Source: Steroidobacteraceae bacterium
GTDB lineage: Bacteria; Pseudomonadota; Gammaproteobacteria; Steroidobacterales; Steroidobacteraceae
DNA: 64,000 nt
Assembly: GCA_019187185.1 (NCBI GenBank)
Contig: JABAQU010000018.1
Span: 27,674-91,673 of the forward strand
Reading direction: 5' to 3'
Part shown: positions 39,112 to 48,589 of the stretch, one piece after another
Layout: each line of letters opens with the position of its first letter
Numbering within the stretch: the stretch's first letter is position 1
The notes under the pieces: generated by a model
Seen by the model: only the letters and a program-made list of their open reading frames with translations
What the model was told of the DNA's origin: nothing
Databases searched by the model: none
Translations under genes and position numbers: made by a program

Positions 39112-39162
39112 TTACTTCTTCTTCGCAGCTTTCTTCTTGGCCTTCTTCTTGGCTTTCGCCAT
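39112..39162 (-). CDS. Sixteen-residue lysine/alanine peptide
   Basis: A tiny frame encodes [16 protein letters not shown], with ten lysines and no acidic residue. AGGAG lies six bases before the ATG and an AT-rich promoter-like stretch lies upstream, so translation is credible despite the size. The composition resembles the tails of bacterial histone H1-like proteins and could bind nucleic acid or polyphosphate; that is inference. It has its own gap on both sides (rpiA and EVE gene). Confidence 0.65.
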   Translation of the reverse strand: MAKAKKKAKKKAAKKK

Positions 39163-39195
39163 GAGAGTCTCCTGTTGGGTTAGTCCGGGGTCGAG

Positions 39196-39225
39196 TATAT
39201 ACACGCCAATTCAAATTACAAGCAA
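39196..39225 (-). promoter_or_regulatory. Promoter candidate for the lysine-rich peptide
   Basis: On the minus strand TTGCTT (39225-39220) is followed after 18 bases by TATATA (39201-39196), in one of the most AT-rich non-cassette stretches of the window. It lies about 33 bases before the peptide ATG. Confidence 0.5.
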
Positions 39226-39275
39226 GAGTGCTTGCATCGAGGCGCGTGATCTGCATCACGTTCGAGGTCCAGCGA

Positions 39276-39740
39276 TCACTCGAGCGCGAGGATGAAGTCG
39301 AAGTGCGCCTCGCTGACGGGCATCACCGACAGGCGACTGCCCTTCTGCAGGAGCAACAGCTTCGACAGTTCGCGCGTCGCATGGGCACGCAGCTCGGTGA
39401 GCGTGATCACGCGTCGCAGCCGCCGCTCGAGTTGCACGTCGACCGCATACCAGCGCGGGTTCGCGGGATCGCTGCCCTCGTCGTAGTGACGGTGACGACG
39501 ATCGAACGCGGTCGGATCCGCATATCCCGCACGCACCACCCGCATCGTGGCGACGACACCGGGCACTTCGCAGCTCGAGTGGTAGAGGAGCGCCCGGTCG
39601 CCCCTCGCGAACTCGTCGCGCAGCATGTTCCGCGCCTGGTAATTGCGCACGCCGTCCCACATCGTCGTGCGCTTCGGGGCGCGGGCCAGGTCGTCGACGC
39701 CGAAAGTCGTCGGCTCGGTCTTCATCAGCCAGTGGTTCAT
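39276..39740 (-). CDS. EVE-domain protein
   Basis: This 154-residue protein is one complete EVE domain, a PUA-like fold that reads modified bases in nucleic acids. The start WLMKTEPTTFGVDDL, the segment TMWDGVRNYQARNML and DRALLYHSS are typical of the THYN1-like branch. Its position next to the cyclo-ligase and 6S RNA occurs in other gammaproteobacteria. The inverted repeat at 39746 begins six bases before its ATG. Confidence 0.92.
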   Translation of the reverse strand: MNHWLMKTEPTTFGVDDLARAPKRTTMWDGVRNYQARNMLRDEFARGDRALLYHSSCEVPGVVATMRVVRAGYADPTAFDRRHRHYDEGSDPANPRWYAVDVQLERRLRRVITLTELRAHATRELSKLLLLQKGSRLSVMPVSEAHFDFILALE

Positions 39741-39745
39741 CGGGA

Positions 39746-39824
39746 CATGGTGCCGGGTTTTCGGTTATTCAGTTATCGCGCGTCTGCGCCACAATAACCG
39801 AATAACCGAAAACCCGGCACCATG
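39746..39824. repeat. Long inverted repeat with 31-bp arms
   Basis: Arms at 39746-39776 and 39794-39824 are reverse complements with one mismatch, separated by 17 bases. Each contains GGTGCCGGGTTTTCGG and a short tandem of GGTTATT-like units. It lies between the EVE gene start and the cyclo-ligase, whose last residues are encoded inside it. A folded RNA from either strand would be very stable. Confidence 0.9.
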
Positions 39825-40403
39825 CGTCGTGCGGATGAGGCCGCGCTCGGTGATCACCGCGTCGAGCCGGATATCGTGATCGGCGGCGGGCAGGGTGTCG
39901 ACCTGCTGGCAGGCGAACGCGATGCCGATGAGGAGGGGGCGCGACGGCGCGCGGCGCCGACGGCGAAAGGCGAAGGCACGATCGTAATAGCCGCCGCCCA
40001 TGCCGAGACGTGTGCCCGCCCGATCGAAGCCGACGAGCGGGACGAGCACGATGTCGAGCCGGGCAGCCCGCAGGGTGGGCGCGGACCGCGGCGGCTCGAC
40101 GATGCCGTATCGATTCGATGTGCCGGCGCCGCCGGCGCGCGCGAAGACGAGTCGCCGGTGGCGATAGCTCGCGATGCGCGGCAGGTAGAGCCGCGCGCCG
40201 CGCTGGGCGAGGGCCGAGAGGGCCGCGGACAGATCGGCTTCTTCAGGCAGTGCCGCATAGGCCGCGATCCGGCGCCCGCGCGAGCGCGGTCCGATCGCGC
40301 GCACGACCTCGCGGCAGATCGCGCGCGACAGTCGATCGCGTTCCCGCGTGCCGAGTGCACGGCGCTGTGCGCGCAGTGCACTGCGAAGCAGGCTACGGTT
40401 CAT
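39765..40403 (-). CDS. fau: 5-formyltetrahydrofolate cyclo-ligase
   Basis: This 212-residue enzyme converts 5-formyl-THF to methenyl-THF using ATP. RAQRRAL begins the family pattern and GMGGGYYDRAF is the signature loop. The Arg-rich segment FAFRRRRRAP follows it. The ATG at 40403 was chosen because the frame upstream runs through the 6S RNA gene. The last 20 or so residues are encoded by the inverted repeat, so the C terminus is probably altered. Pairing with 6S RNA and zapA is the standard gammaproteobacterial order. Confidence 0.92.
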   Translation of the reverse strand: MNRSLLRSALRAQRRALGTRERDRLSRAICREVVRAIGPRSRGRRIAAYAALPEEADLSAALSALAQRGARLYLPRIASYRHRRLVFARAGGAGTSNRYGIVEPPRSAPTLRAARLDIVLVPLVGFDRAGTRLGMGGGYYDRAFAFRRRRRAPSRPLLIGIAFACQQVDTLPAADHDIRLDAVITERGLIRTTHGAGFSVIRLLWRRRAITE

Positions 40404-40423
40404 GGGACGCAGCGGGGAGGAAG

Positions 40424-40616
40424 AAGGCGCCACCCGCCTGTGCCGGTGCCGGCCGTTGCTCTCGACCGGAGCAACAGGTGGGGCGCGGTGCGGCAGGTAA
40501 GGCTTTCCGAGCGAACGGACATGCACAATGCTGCCGGCAAACCAGATGCCCCATGGGTGTACCAATTAGGGTCGAGGGTAACCCGGCCGACTGTCGAACA
40601 CCGCAGGTGGCGCCGG
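40424..40616 (-). ncRNA. ssrS: 6S RNA
   Basis: The region between zapA and the cyclo-ligase gene on the minus strand folds as 6S RNA. The closing stem pairs GGCGCCACC (40614-40606) with GGTGGCGCC (40434-40426). The conserved arms TGTTCGACAGTCGGCC near the 5' side and TCGGAAAGCCTTACCTG on the 3' side resemble the E. coli sequence. 6S RNA binds sigma70 RNA polymerase in stationary phase. Exact ends are uncertain by several bases; the 3' product after the stem would be processed. Confidence 0.85.
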
Positions 40617-40620
40617 AGAC

Positions 40621-40626
40621 ACTCTA
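40621..40626 (-). promoter_or_regulatory. Candidate -10 of the 6S RNA gene
   Basis: TAGAGT on the minus strand matches four of six bases and would start transcription about seven bases later, at the base of the 6S closing stem. Confidence 0.4.
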
Positions 40627-40651
40627 CACGAGCCGCACCGGCCGCACGACC

Positions 40652-40969
40652 TCAAAGTTCGAGCTGCTGGCCCTCGGCGAGCGCCGATTCGACCCGCTCG
40701 CGCAGCGCGCGCACGCGTCCGCCGAAGTCCTGGTCGAGCTTCTGTCCCTGATTGCGCACCCGCAGCAACTCGTTGGCGAGATTGAGCGCGGCCATCACGG
40801 CGATGCGATCGAGTCCGACCACTTTGCCGCTGTCGCGGATTTCGCGCATCTTGCCGTTGAGGTATTCGGCCGAATCGAGCAGGTCGGAGCGCTCGTCGTA
40901 TGGGCAGGCCACGAAGTATTCCTTCTCGAGGATCCGCACGCTGATGCGTGCGACTTCGCGTTCGCTCAT
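40652..40969 (-). CDS. zapA: Cell division protein ZapA
   Basis: This 105-residue protein cross-links FtsZ filaments. The start VARISVRILEKEYFVACPYDE and the LDRIAVMAALNLANELL helix match ZapA, followed by a coiled-coil C terminus. The ATG overlaps the stop of the upstream coiled-coil gene by four bases. 6S RNA follows, as in E. coli. Confidence 0.93.
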   Translation of the reverse strand: MSEREVARISVRILEKEYFVACPYDERSDLLDSAEYLNGKMREIRDSGKVVGLDRIAVMAALNLANELLRVRNQGQKLDQDFGGRVRALRERVESALAEGQQLEL

Positions 40970-41196
40970 GCGCCGTGCTCCAGGGTCTTCAGCCGACCGA
41001 TCATTGCCTCGACACGGGTGCGCACCTGCTCGTTCTTCTGCACGAGCGCGGCGCGCTCGGTCGCGAGCAGGTCCTGACGCTGGCGCAGCGCACGATTTTC
41101 CTCGCGCAGCCGCTTGATGATCGAGACGAGTTCGTCCACCCGCTTCTCGAGCCGGCGAAGTTCCGTATCGACCGGGGGCCTGGTGTTGTCGCTCAT
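40966..41196 (-). CDS. Small coiled-coil protein (TIGR02449/ZapB-like)
   Basis: This 76-residue protein is almost entirely a heptad-repeat coiled coil (LRRLEKRVDELVSIIKRLREENRAL). Proteins of this kind directly upstream of zapA form the TIGR02449 family and resemble ZapB, so a divisome role is likely but inferred. The stop overlaps the zapA start. Confidence 0.85.
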   Translation of the reverse strand: MSDNTRPPVDTELRRLEKRVDELVSIIKRLREENRALRQRQDLLATERAALVQKNEQVRTRVEAMIGRLKTLEHGA

Positions 41197-41250
41197 GGAT
41201 CGACTATGAACTGCGCTGCCCGGCGGGTCAATCGCGCCGGCAGCTTGAGG

Positions 41251-41256
41251 CATAAT
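41251..41256 (+). promoter_or_regulatory. Candidate -10 for ygfB
   Basis: CATAAT matches five of six bases and ends six bases before the ygfB ATG, so the message would start at the initiation codon. Confidence 0.45.
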
Positions 41257-41262
41257 GCGCGC

Positions 41263-41820
41263 ATGATCGCGCCCGGCTATGCGGAGTTGCAGCGCATCCT
41301 CGGGGATGCACAGGGGCTGACCGATGCGGCCGAGGCCCACGGCACCCTCACCGGGGCACTGTGCGCCGCGGGCAGCTATCGGCTCGACGACTGGCTCGGC
41401 GAAATTCTGCCCGACGGTCGCGTCGACACGATGACCCGCGAGTCCTGCCGCGCCTGTTTCGATGCGACGGCGCAGTCGCTCGGCGGTGTCGACATGGACT
41501 TCGAGGTCCTGCTGCCGGGCGACGAGCAGCCGATCGACGCGCGTGCCACCGCGCTCGGGCAGTGGTGCCAAGGTTTCCTGTACGGGCTCGGCACGAGCGC
41601 GATCGACGACGTGACCCGCCTGCCCGGCGAGGTCGGGGAGATCGTGCGCGACCTGTCGGAAATCACCCGTATCGGTGTGGACGGCAGCGAGACGCTCGAG
41701 ACGAACGAGAGCGCCTACGCCGAACTCGTCGAGTTCGTGCGCGTCGGCGTGCAGTTGCTGTTCGAGGAGCTGGCGCCGTACCGCGTGGTGCCACCGCCCG
41801 TCACCGAATCCCTGCATTGA
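41263..41820 (+). CDS. ygfB: UPF0149 protein YgfB
   Basis: This 185-residue helical protein of the UPF0149/YgfB family has AEAHGTLTGALCA near the start, the central WCQGFLYGLG and the closing YAELVEFVRVGVQLLFEEL. Its biochemical role is not settled, but the ygfB-pepP-ubiH-ubiI order is conserved. No Shine-Dalgarno is present; the ATG is preceded closely by a -10-like hexamer. Confidence 0.93.
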   Translation: MIAPGYAELQRILGDAQGLTDAAEAHGTLTGALCAAGSYRLDDWLGEILPDGRVDTMTRESCRACFDATAQSLGGVDMDFEVLLPGDEQPIDARATALGQWCQGFLYGLGTSAIDDVTRLPGEVGEIVRDLSEITRIGVDGSETLETNESAYAELVEFVRVGVQLLFEELAPYRVVPPPVTESLH

Positions 41821-41833
41821 CGTCGATATCTCC

Positions 41834-43159
41834 ATGCCCGGCTTGAAGACCATTCCCCGCGCGGAGTTCGCGCGCCGCCGCCGTCAGCTGATGCGCCAGA
41901 TGGGTCGCGAGTCGATCGCGATCGTGCCGGCCGCGCCCGTGCGCCTGCGCAACAACGACGTGGAGCACGCGTACCGCCAGGACAGCGACTTTCACTACCT
42001 GACGGGTTTCGGCGAGCCGGAGGCGGTGGCCGTGTTGATCCCGGGTCGGGCCCAGGCGGAGTACCTCCTGTTCGTGCGGGACCGCGATCCGGCGCGCGAG
42101 ACCTGGGACGGCCGCCGGGCGGGGCCCGCCGGCGCCACGCGCGACTACGACGCCGACGATGCGTTTCCGATCGGCGACATCGACGAGATCCTGCCGGGCC
42201 TGCTCGAGAATCGCGCCAAGGTGTACTACGCGATGGGCGTGCGCCCCGACTTCGACCAGCGCGTCGTCGGCTGGGTGAACGGCCTGCGGGCGCAGGCGAA
42301 GCACGGCCGGCACCCGCCGCAGGAGATCGTCGCGCTCGATCACGTGTTGCACGACATGCGCCTCTTCAAGAGCCGCGCCGAACTCGACATGATGCGCGAG
42401 GCGGCGCGGATCGGTGCCGCGGCACATGTGCGCGCGATGCGCGCCTGCGCGCCCGGGCGCCACGAGTACGAGCTCGCGGCCGAGATCGCCCACGAGTTCC
42501 GCCGCCACAATGCCGAGCATTCCTATCTGCCGATCGTCGGCGGGGGCGAGCGCGCCTGCATCCTGCACTACCGCGAGAACGACGCGCCGCTGCGCGCCGG
42601 GGAGCTCGTGCTGATCGACGCCGGCTGCGAGTACCAGAGCTATGCCTCCGACATCACGCGCACCTTTCCGGTAAGCGGCCGGTACACGCCCGCGCAGCGG
42701 GCGGTCTACGACATCGTGCTCGAGGCGAATCTCGCGGCGATCGCGAAGGTGCGCCCGGGCCATCACTGGAACGAGCCGCACGATGCGGCGGTGCGCGTGA
42801 TCACGCAGGGGCTCGTGCGGCTCGGGCTGCTGAAGGGCCGGGTGGCGACCCTCGAGAAGACCGAGGCCTACAAGCGCTATTTCATGCACCGCACTGGCCA
42901 CTGGCTCGGCATGGACGTGCACGACGTCGGCGACTACAAGATCGGCGACGAGTGGCGCGTGCTCGAGCCGGGCATGGTGCTGACGATCGAGCCGGGCATC
43001 TACATTCCGGCGAATGCGCGCGGAGCGCCGAAGCGGCTGCGCGGTATCGGGGTGCGCATCGAGGATGACGTGGTCGTGACGAGAAGCGGCTGCGAGGTGC
43101 TGACCGACGGCGCGCCGAAGGACGCCGCCGACATCGAAGCGCTGATGGAGGCGGCGTGA
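41834..43159 (+). CDS. pepP: Xaa-Pro aminopeptidase P
   Basis: This 441-residue dimanganese peptidase releases N-terminal residues next to proline. The metal ligands can be seen in IDAGCEYQSYASDITRTF (two Asp), HRTGHWLGMDVHD (His), TIEPGIY (Glu) and RIEDDV (Glu). The N-terminal creatinase-like domain starts with RRRRQLMRQMG. The length matches E. coli PepP. The stop overlaps the ubiH start (GTGA). Confidence 0.96.
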   Translation: MPGLKTIPRAEFARRRRQLMRQMGRESIAIVPAAPVRLRNNDVEHAYRQDSDFHYLTGFGEPEAVAVLIPGRAQAEYLLFVRDRDPARETWDGRRAGPAGATRDYDADDAFPIGDIDEILPGLLENRAKVYYAMGVRPDFDQRVVGWVNGLRAQAKHGRHPPQEIVALDHVLHDMRLFKSRAELDMMREAARIGAAAHVRAMRACAPGRHEYELAAEIAHEFRRHNAEHSYLPIVGGGERACILHYRENDAPLRAGELVLIDAGCEYQSYASDITRTFPVSGRYTPAQRAVYDIVLEANLAAIAKVRPGHHWNEPHDAAVRVITQGLVRLGLLKGRVATLEKTEAYKRYFMHRTGHWLGMDVHDVGDYKIGDEWRVLEPGMVLTIEPGIYIPANARGAPKRLRGIGVRIEDDVVVTRSGCEVLTDGAPKDAADIEALMEAA

Positions 43160-44412
43160 CCGCGCAGGTCACGGTCGACGTCGCGATCGTCGGCGGCGGC
43201 ATGGTCGGCGCGAGCCTCGTGGCCGCATTGCGCGACACCGGCATCGAGGTGGCGCTGGTCGAGGGGTTCGCGCCGGATGCGGCGGCGCAGCCGAGTTTCG
43301 ATGAGCGCACGACCGCCATCGGCAACGGCAGCCGCGCGGTGTTCGAGGGCCTCGGCGTCTGGCCGGGCATGGCGGCGGAGAGCGGCGTGATCCGCGCGAT
43401 CCATGTGTCCGATGCCGGCCGGTTCGGCTTCGCGCGCCTCGTCGCCGCCGAACTCGGGCTCGAGGCCTTCGGGTACGTGTTGCCGAACCGCGTCATCGGG
43501 CGCGCGCTGTGGGCCGCGCTCGAATCGGCTCCGCATCTCACGACCTTCGTGCCGGCGCGGCCGGTCGCGGTCGCGGTGTCACGCGAGCGTGCCGTGCTCG
43601 ACGTCGAACGCGCAGGGGGCGAGCGCACGCGCGTCCATGCGGCGCTCCTGATCGCGGCCGACGGTGCGCAGTCGATGCTGCGCGCCGCGCTCGGCCTGCC
43701 CTCGCACGTCGAAGACTACCGCCAGGTCGCGGTGGTGGCGAACGTCGCCGCGAACCGGCGCCACGATGACACCGCCTACGAGCGCTTCACGACGGTCGGC
43801 CCGCTCGCATTGCTGCCGCTCGCCGACGGCAGCTATACGGTCGTCTGGGCCCTCGCGCCCGACGCCGCGGAGCGCGCCCGGGCGCTGCCGGCCGCGGAGT
43901 TTCTCGCCGAGCTGCAGCAGCGTTTCGGCTGGCGGGCCGGGCGCTTCGTGCGCCTCGGTGCGCGTGCGGCCTATCCGCTCGCGCTGACGCGCAGCGATGC
44001 GACGCACGGCGAGCGGCTCGTCCTGATCGGCAACGCGGCACAGGCCTTGCACCCGGTGGCGGGGCAGGGCTTCAACCTCGGACTGCGCGATGCGGCCACG
44101 CTCGCCGAGACGCTGGTCGCGGCGCGCGCGCGCGGCGAGGACCTCGGCAGCGACGCGGTCCTCGCGCGCTTTGCCGAGGCGCGCAGCGCGGATCGCCGGG
44201 GCGTCACGCGTTTCACGGACGGCCTTGTCAAGCTCTTCACCGACGACCGGCCAGGCATCGGGCTCGCGCGCGACCTCGGCCTGCTGCTGTTCGATCTTGC
44301 GCCGCCGGCCAAGCAGCTGCTGTCGCGCGTGAGCTGGGGATTTGCCGGGCGATTGCCGCGCCTCGCGCGCGGCCTCGCACTCGCAGGCCGCGAGGAGTCG
44401 CGCGGGCCGTGA
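43156..44412 (+). CDS. ubiH: FAD-dependent 2-polyprenyl-6-methoxyphenol hydroxylase (UbiH)
   Basis: This 418-residue flavin monooxygenase adds an oxygen to the ubiquinone ring. The FAD motif IVGGGMVGASL, the DGAQSMLR motif and GNAAQALHPVAGQGFNLGLRD are present. Position after pepP decides for UbiH. GTG start and stop both overlap neighbours by four bases, so the gene is in a tight operon. UbiH, UbiI and Coq7 together suggest a complete set of aerobic ring hydroxylations. Confidence 0.94.
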   Translation: MTAQVTVDVAIVGGGMVGASLVAALRDTGIEVALVEGFAPDAAAQPSFDERTTAIGNGSRAVFEGLGVWPGMAAESGVIRAIHVSDAGRFGFARLVAAELGLEAFGYVLPNRVIGRALWAALESAPHLTTFVPARPVAVAVSRERAVLDVERAGGERTRVHAALLIAADGAQSMLRAALGLPSHVEDYRQVAVVANVAANRRHDDTAYERFTTVGPLALLPLADGSYTVVWALAPDAAERARALPAAEFLAELQQRFGWRAGRFVRLGARAAYPLALTRSDATHGERLVLIGNAAQALHPVAGQGFNLGLRDAATLAETLVAARARGEDLGSDAVLARFAEARSADRRGVTRFTDGLVKLFTDDRPGIGLARDLGLLLFDLAPPAKQLLSRVSWGFAGRLPRLARGLALAGREESRGP

Positions 44413-45671
44413 CGCCGGATTACGACCTCGCTGTCGTCGGAGGCGGGGCCGTCGGCGCCGCGTTCGCCGCACTCGCCGTGCGCGAGGCGCTCTACGCGGC
44501 CGGGCGCGTGGTCGTGATCGAGCGCGAGCGTCCGGCGCCATTCGTGCCGGGTGAGGCCTACGACCTGCGCGTGGTGGCGCTGTCGCGCGCCAGCACGCGG
44601 ATCCTCGCGACCGCCGGGGCGTGGGACGCGATAGCCGCGGCGCGCGTCAGCCCCTATGAGCGCATGCGCGTGTGGCACGAGTCATTTGCCGTCGACAGCG
44701 GCGAGGCACTCGTCTTCGATGCCGCGGAACTCGGTGAACCGAACCTCGGTTTCATCGTCGAGAGCCGGCTCATCCAGTCGGCGCTGCTCGCCTCGCTCGA
44801 GGCGAGCGGGGTCACGATCCTCGCCGGCGCGGTCGAAGCGCTGTCGCTCGCCCCGGCGCTCGCGGCGGTCGACATCGGCGGCCGGCGCGTGACGGCGCGC
44901 CTCGTCGTCGGCGCCGATGGCGGGCGTTCGCGCGTGCGCGAGCTCGCCGGCATGCCCGTGAGTTCGCGCGACTTCGAACAGCAGGCGATCGTCGCGAACG
45001 TGATGACCGCGCGGGCGCACGAGGACACCGCCTGGCAACGCTTCCTCGGCTACGGCACGCTCGCGTTCCTGCCGCTCGCGAACGGCCAATGCTCGATCGT
45101 CTGGTCGGTCGGCAACGAGCGCGCCGCGGCGCTGCGCGCGCTCGACGTGCCGGCGTTCGAGCGCGAATTGACGCAGGCCCTCGATGGGGCGCTCGGCGAG
45201 GTGCGGCTCGCGAGTTCGCGCGTGGCGATCCCGCTCATCGCGACGCGCGCACTGCACTACGTGCGCGAGCGTTGCGCCCTGATCGGTGATGCGGCCCACA
45301 CGGTGCACCCGCTCGCGGGCCAGGGCGTCAATCTCGGGTTCCTCGACGCGGCGACCCTCGCCGAGGAACTCGCCGGCGCGCGCGCCGAGGGCGAGGATCC
45401 GGGTGCGCTGCGCATCCTGCGCCGCTACGAGCGCCGGCGGCGCCCCGAGAATGAGCTGATGTCGCGCGCGATGGGCGGGTTCAACGACTGGCTCGCCCTG
45501 GGTCGTGGCCCGGTGGCGCAGGTCGCGCGTCGCGGACTCGGGATCGTGAACCGGATGGGGCCGGCCAAGCACTTCATCGCGAGGCGCGCGCTCGGCATCG
45601 CCGGCGACTTGCCCGCGGCAGCGCGCGGCGTCAGGCCACGGGAATCCGGTCGATCTTCGCAGCGCAGATGA
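44409..45671 (+). CDS. ubiI: FAD-dependent ubiquinone hydroxylase (UbiI/VisC family)
   Basis: A second, 420-residue flavin hydroxylase of the same family carries VVGGGAVGAAF, GADGGRSRVRE and GDAAHTVHPLAGQGVNLGFLD. By position it corresponds to VisC/UbiI, which hydroxylates C5 of the ring. The long middle region differs from UbiH, so it is not a recent duplicate. Its end overlaps the convergent phhB gene by 41 bases. Confidence 0.92.
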   Translation: MTPDYDLAVVGGGAVGAAFAALAVREALYAAGRVVVIERERPAPFVPGEAYDLRVVALSRASTRILATAGAWDAIAAARVSPYERMRVWHESFAVDSGEALVFDAAELGEPNLGFIVESRLIQSALLASLEASGVTILAGAVEALSLAPALAAVDIGGRRVTARLVVGADGGRSRVRELAGMPVSSRDFEQQAIVANVMTARAHEDTAWQRFLGYGTLAFLPLANGQCSIVWSVGNERAAALRALDVPAFERELTQALDGALGEVRLASSRVAIPLIATRALHYVRERCALIGDAAHTVHPLAGQGVNLGFLDAATLAEELAGARAEGEDPGALRILRRYERRRRPENELMSRAMGGFNDWLALGRGPVAQVARRGLGIVNRMGPAKHFIARRALGIAGDLPAAARGVRPRESGRSSQRR

Positions 45672-45974
45672 AGTCGTTTTCCGACAGCCCGCCGATCGCG
45701 TGGGTCGTGAAGGCGACGCGGCAATAGTTGTAACCGACTTCGAGATCCGGGTGGTGGTCTTCGATGTTGGCGATGTGCGCGAGCGCGTTGACGAAGCTCA
45801 TCGTGCGGTAGAAGTCCCGGAACGCAAAGGCACGGCGAATCGATTTCGCATCCGGCGCGAGCTGCCAGTCCGCATGCAGGTCTGCCTTCAGCCGCTCGGC
45901 CTCCCCCCGCGCGAGCGGCGCGACGCCCCCCTCGCAGGGCACGCACCTGCGCTCGCCGAGGCCCGGCGCGCCGC

Positions 45975-45978
<4 letters not shown>
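45631..45978 (-). CDS. phhB: Pterin-4a-carbinolamine dehydratase
   Basis: This 115-residue enzyme recycles the pterin cofactor after aromatic amino-acid hydroxylation. The active-site histidines are in [16 protein letters not shown] with [12 protein letters not shown], which is the complete family pattern. The GTG start overlaps the ispG stop by four bases. No phenylalanine hydroxylase gene lies in this window, so its partner is elsewhere. Confidence 0.92.
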
Positions 45979-47204
<1,226 letters not shown>

Positions 47205-47231
47205 GTCGGTGATTCTAGTCCCTGCGCCGGC

Positions 47232-47240
47232 TGGTATCAT
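47232..47240 (+). promoter_or_regulatory. Extended -10 of the gcv operon
   Basis: TGGTATCAT is a TGn-extended -10 with five of six matches, located about 25 bases before the first riboswitch aptamer. The expected start is near 47247. Confidence 0.55.
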
Positions 47241-47261
47241 GTCGCCGCCCGCCGTTACGCA

Positions 47262-47458
47262 AGACTGACCGGAGAGATCCTTCGCCTGCGGGGCCAAGGA
47301 CGCCGAAGGCGCAAGTTCCGCCCGGAAACGCTCAGGCAAAAGAACGGCAGATCCGAGGCGGGCTCTGGAGAGCGGTGGGCCCGGCCCACCCACCGAAGGG
47401 GTGCGGCAGGTCCCGGTGGACCCGCCCGATCTCTCAGGTCACAGGACAGAGGGGCGGT
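47262..47458 (+). promoter_or_regulatory. Tandem glycine riboswitch
   Basis: Two glycine aptamers follow one another. The first has GGAGAG, GCCGAAGGCGCAA and ACGCTCAGGCAAAAG. The second has CTCTGGAGAG, CACCGAAGGGG, ATCTCTCAGGT and GGACAGAGGGG. The switch ends 15 bases before gcvT. Glycine binding normally turns on the cleavage system; whether it acts on translation or termination cannot be decided, but no strong terminator with a U-run is visible. Confidence 0.93.
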
Positions 47459-47472
47459 GGAAGCGAACCCGC

Positions 47473-48576
47473 ATGGGACGACGAACACCGCTCTACGATT
47501 TGCACCTGCGCCTGAAGGCCCGGATGGTCGACTTCGGCGGCTGGGACATGCCGGTGCATTACGGCTCGCAGATCGACGAGCACCACGCCGTGCGCCGCTC
47601 CGCGGGCATCTTCGACGTGTCGCACATGGGCGTCGTCGACCTCGAGGGCGAGCGGGTGCGCGCCTTTCTCGCGCATCTCGTCGCCAACGACGTCGGCAAG
47701 CTGAAGGTGCCGGGCAAGGCGCTCTACACCTGTCTCCTGAACGACGCAGGCGGCGTGCTCGACGACCTGATCGTGTACTACCTGTCCGAGCGATTCTTCC
47801 GCGTCGTCGTCAACGCCGGCCGGCGCGACGCGGATCTCGCCTGGATCCGCGCGCAGGCGAAAGCGTTCGGCGTCGCGGTCGTCGAGCGCACCGACCTCGC
47901 CATGGTCGCGGTGCAGGGTCCGGCTGCCCGCGGCCTCGTCGAGAGCCTGCTGCCGCCGACCCCGGATGACCCGGGCGCGCGCGAAGCGGTCATGGCACTT
48001 TCGCCTTTCAATGGGCGCGCGATCGGCCCCTGGTTCGTGGCGCGCACCGGCTACACCGGCGAGGACGGTTTCGAGATCGTGCTGCCGGTCGCGATGGCCG
48101 AGCCGTTGTGGGTGGCACTCAACGCGCGCGGCGTGAGCTCCTGCGGTCTCGGGGCGCGCGATACGCTGCGGCTCGAGGCGGGCATGAACCTTTACGGCAA
48201 CGACATGGACGAAACCACAAATCCGCTCGAGTCGGGCCTCGCGTGGACCATCGCGTTCGAGCCCGCGAGCCGCGATTTCGTCGGCCGCGCCGCACTCGAG
48301 GCGATCCGCGCGCGGGGCGGACTGCGGAGGCTCGTCGGGCTCGTGCTCGAGGAGCGCGGCGTGCTGCGCAGCCACCAGAAAGTCGTCGTGCCGGGTGTCG
48401 GCGAGGGCGAGGTGACGAGCGGCACCTTTTCACCGACGCTCGAGAAATCGATCGCGCTCGCGCGCGTGCCGGCCGGCACCGGCGAGCGCGTACAGGTCGA
48501 CATCCGCGGCAGGCTGCTCGCCGCGCGGGTCGTCAAGCCGCCGTTCGTCCGCCACGGCCAAGTCCTCGTTTCCTGA
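47473..48576 (+). CDS. gcvT: Glycine cleavage system T protein (aminomethyltransferase)
   Basis: This 367-residue protein transfers the methylene group from the lipoyl arm to tetrahydrofolate and frees ammonia. [25 protein letters not shown] is the usual start. [10 protein letters not shown], the segment [16 protein letters not shown] and LESGLAW are diagnostic. The ATG follows the riboswitch by 15 bases. Confidence 0.97.
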   Translation: MGRRTPLYDLHLRLKARMVDFGGWDMPVHYGSQIDEHHAVRRSAGIFDVSHMGVVDLEGERVRAFLAHLVANDVGKLKVPGKALYTCLLNDAGGVLDDLIVYYLSERFFRVVVNAGRRDADLAWIRAQAKAFGVAVVERTDLAMVAVQGPAARGLVESLLPPTPDDPGAREAVMALSPFNGRAIGPWFVARTGYTGEDGFEIVLPVAMAEPLWVALNARGVSSCGLGARDTLRLEAGMNLYGNDMDETTNPLESGLAWTIAFEPASRDFVGRAALEAIRARGGLRRLVGLVLEERGVLRSHQKVVVPGVGEGEVTSGTFSPTLEKSIALARVPAGTGERVQVDIRGRLLAARVVKPPFVRHGQVLVS

Positions 48577-48589
48577 CCGGAGAGATTCC

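Noticed and set aside
40404..40565. N-terminal extension of the cyclo-ligase by 54 residues
   Set aside because: The extension is read from the 6S RNA gene; the family pattern begins at the ATG at 40403.
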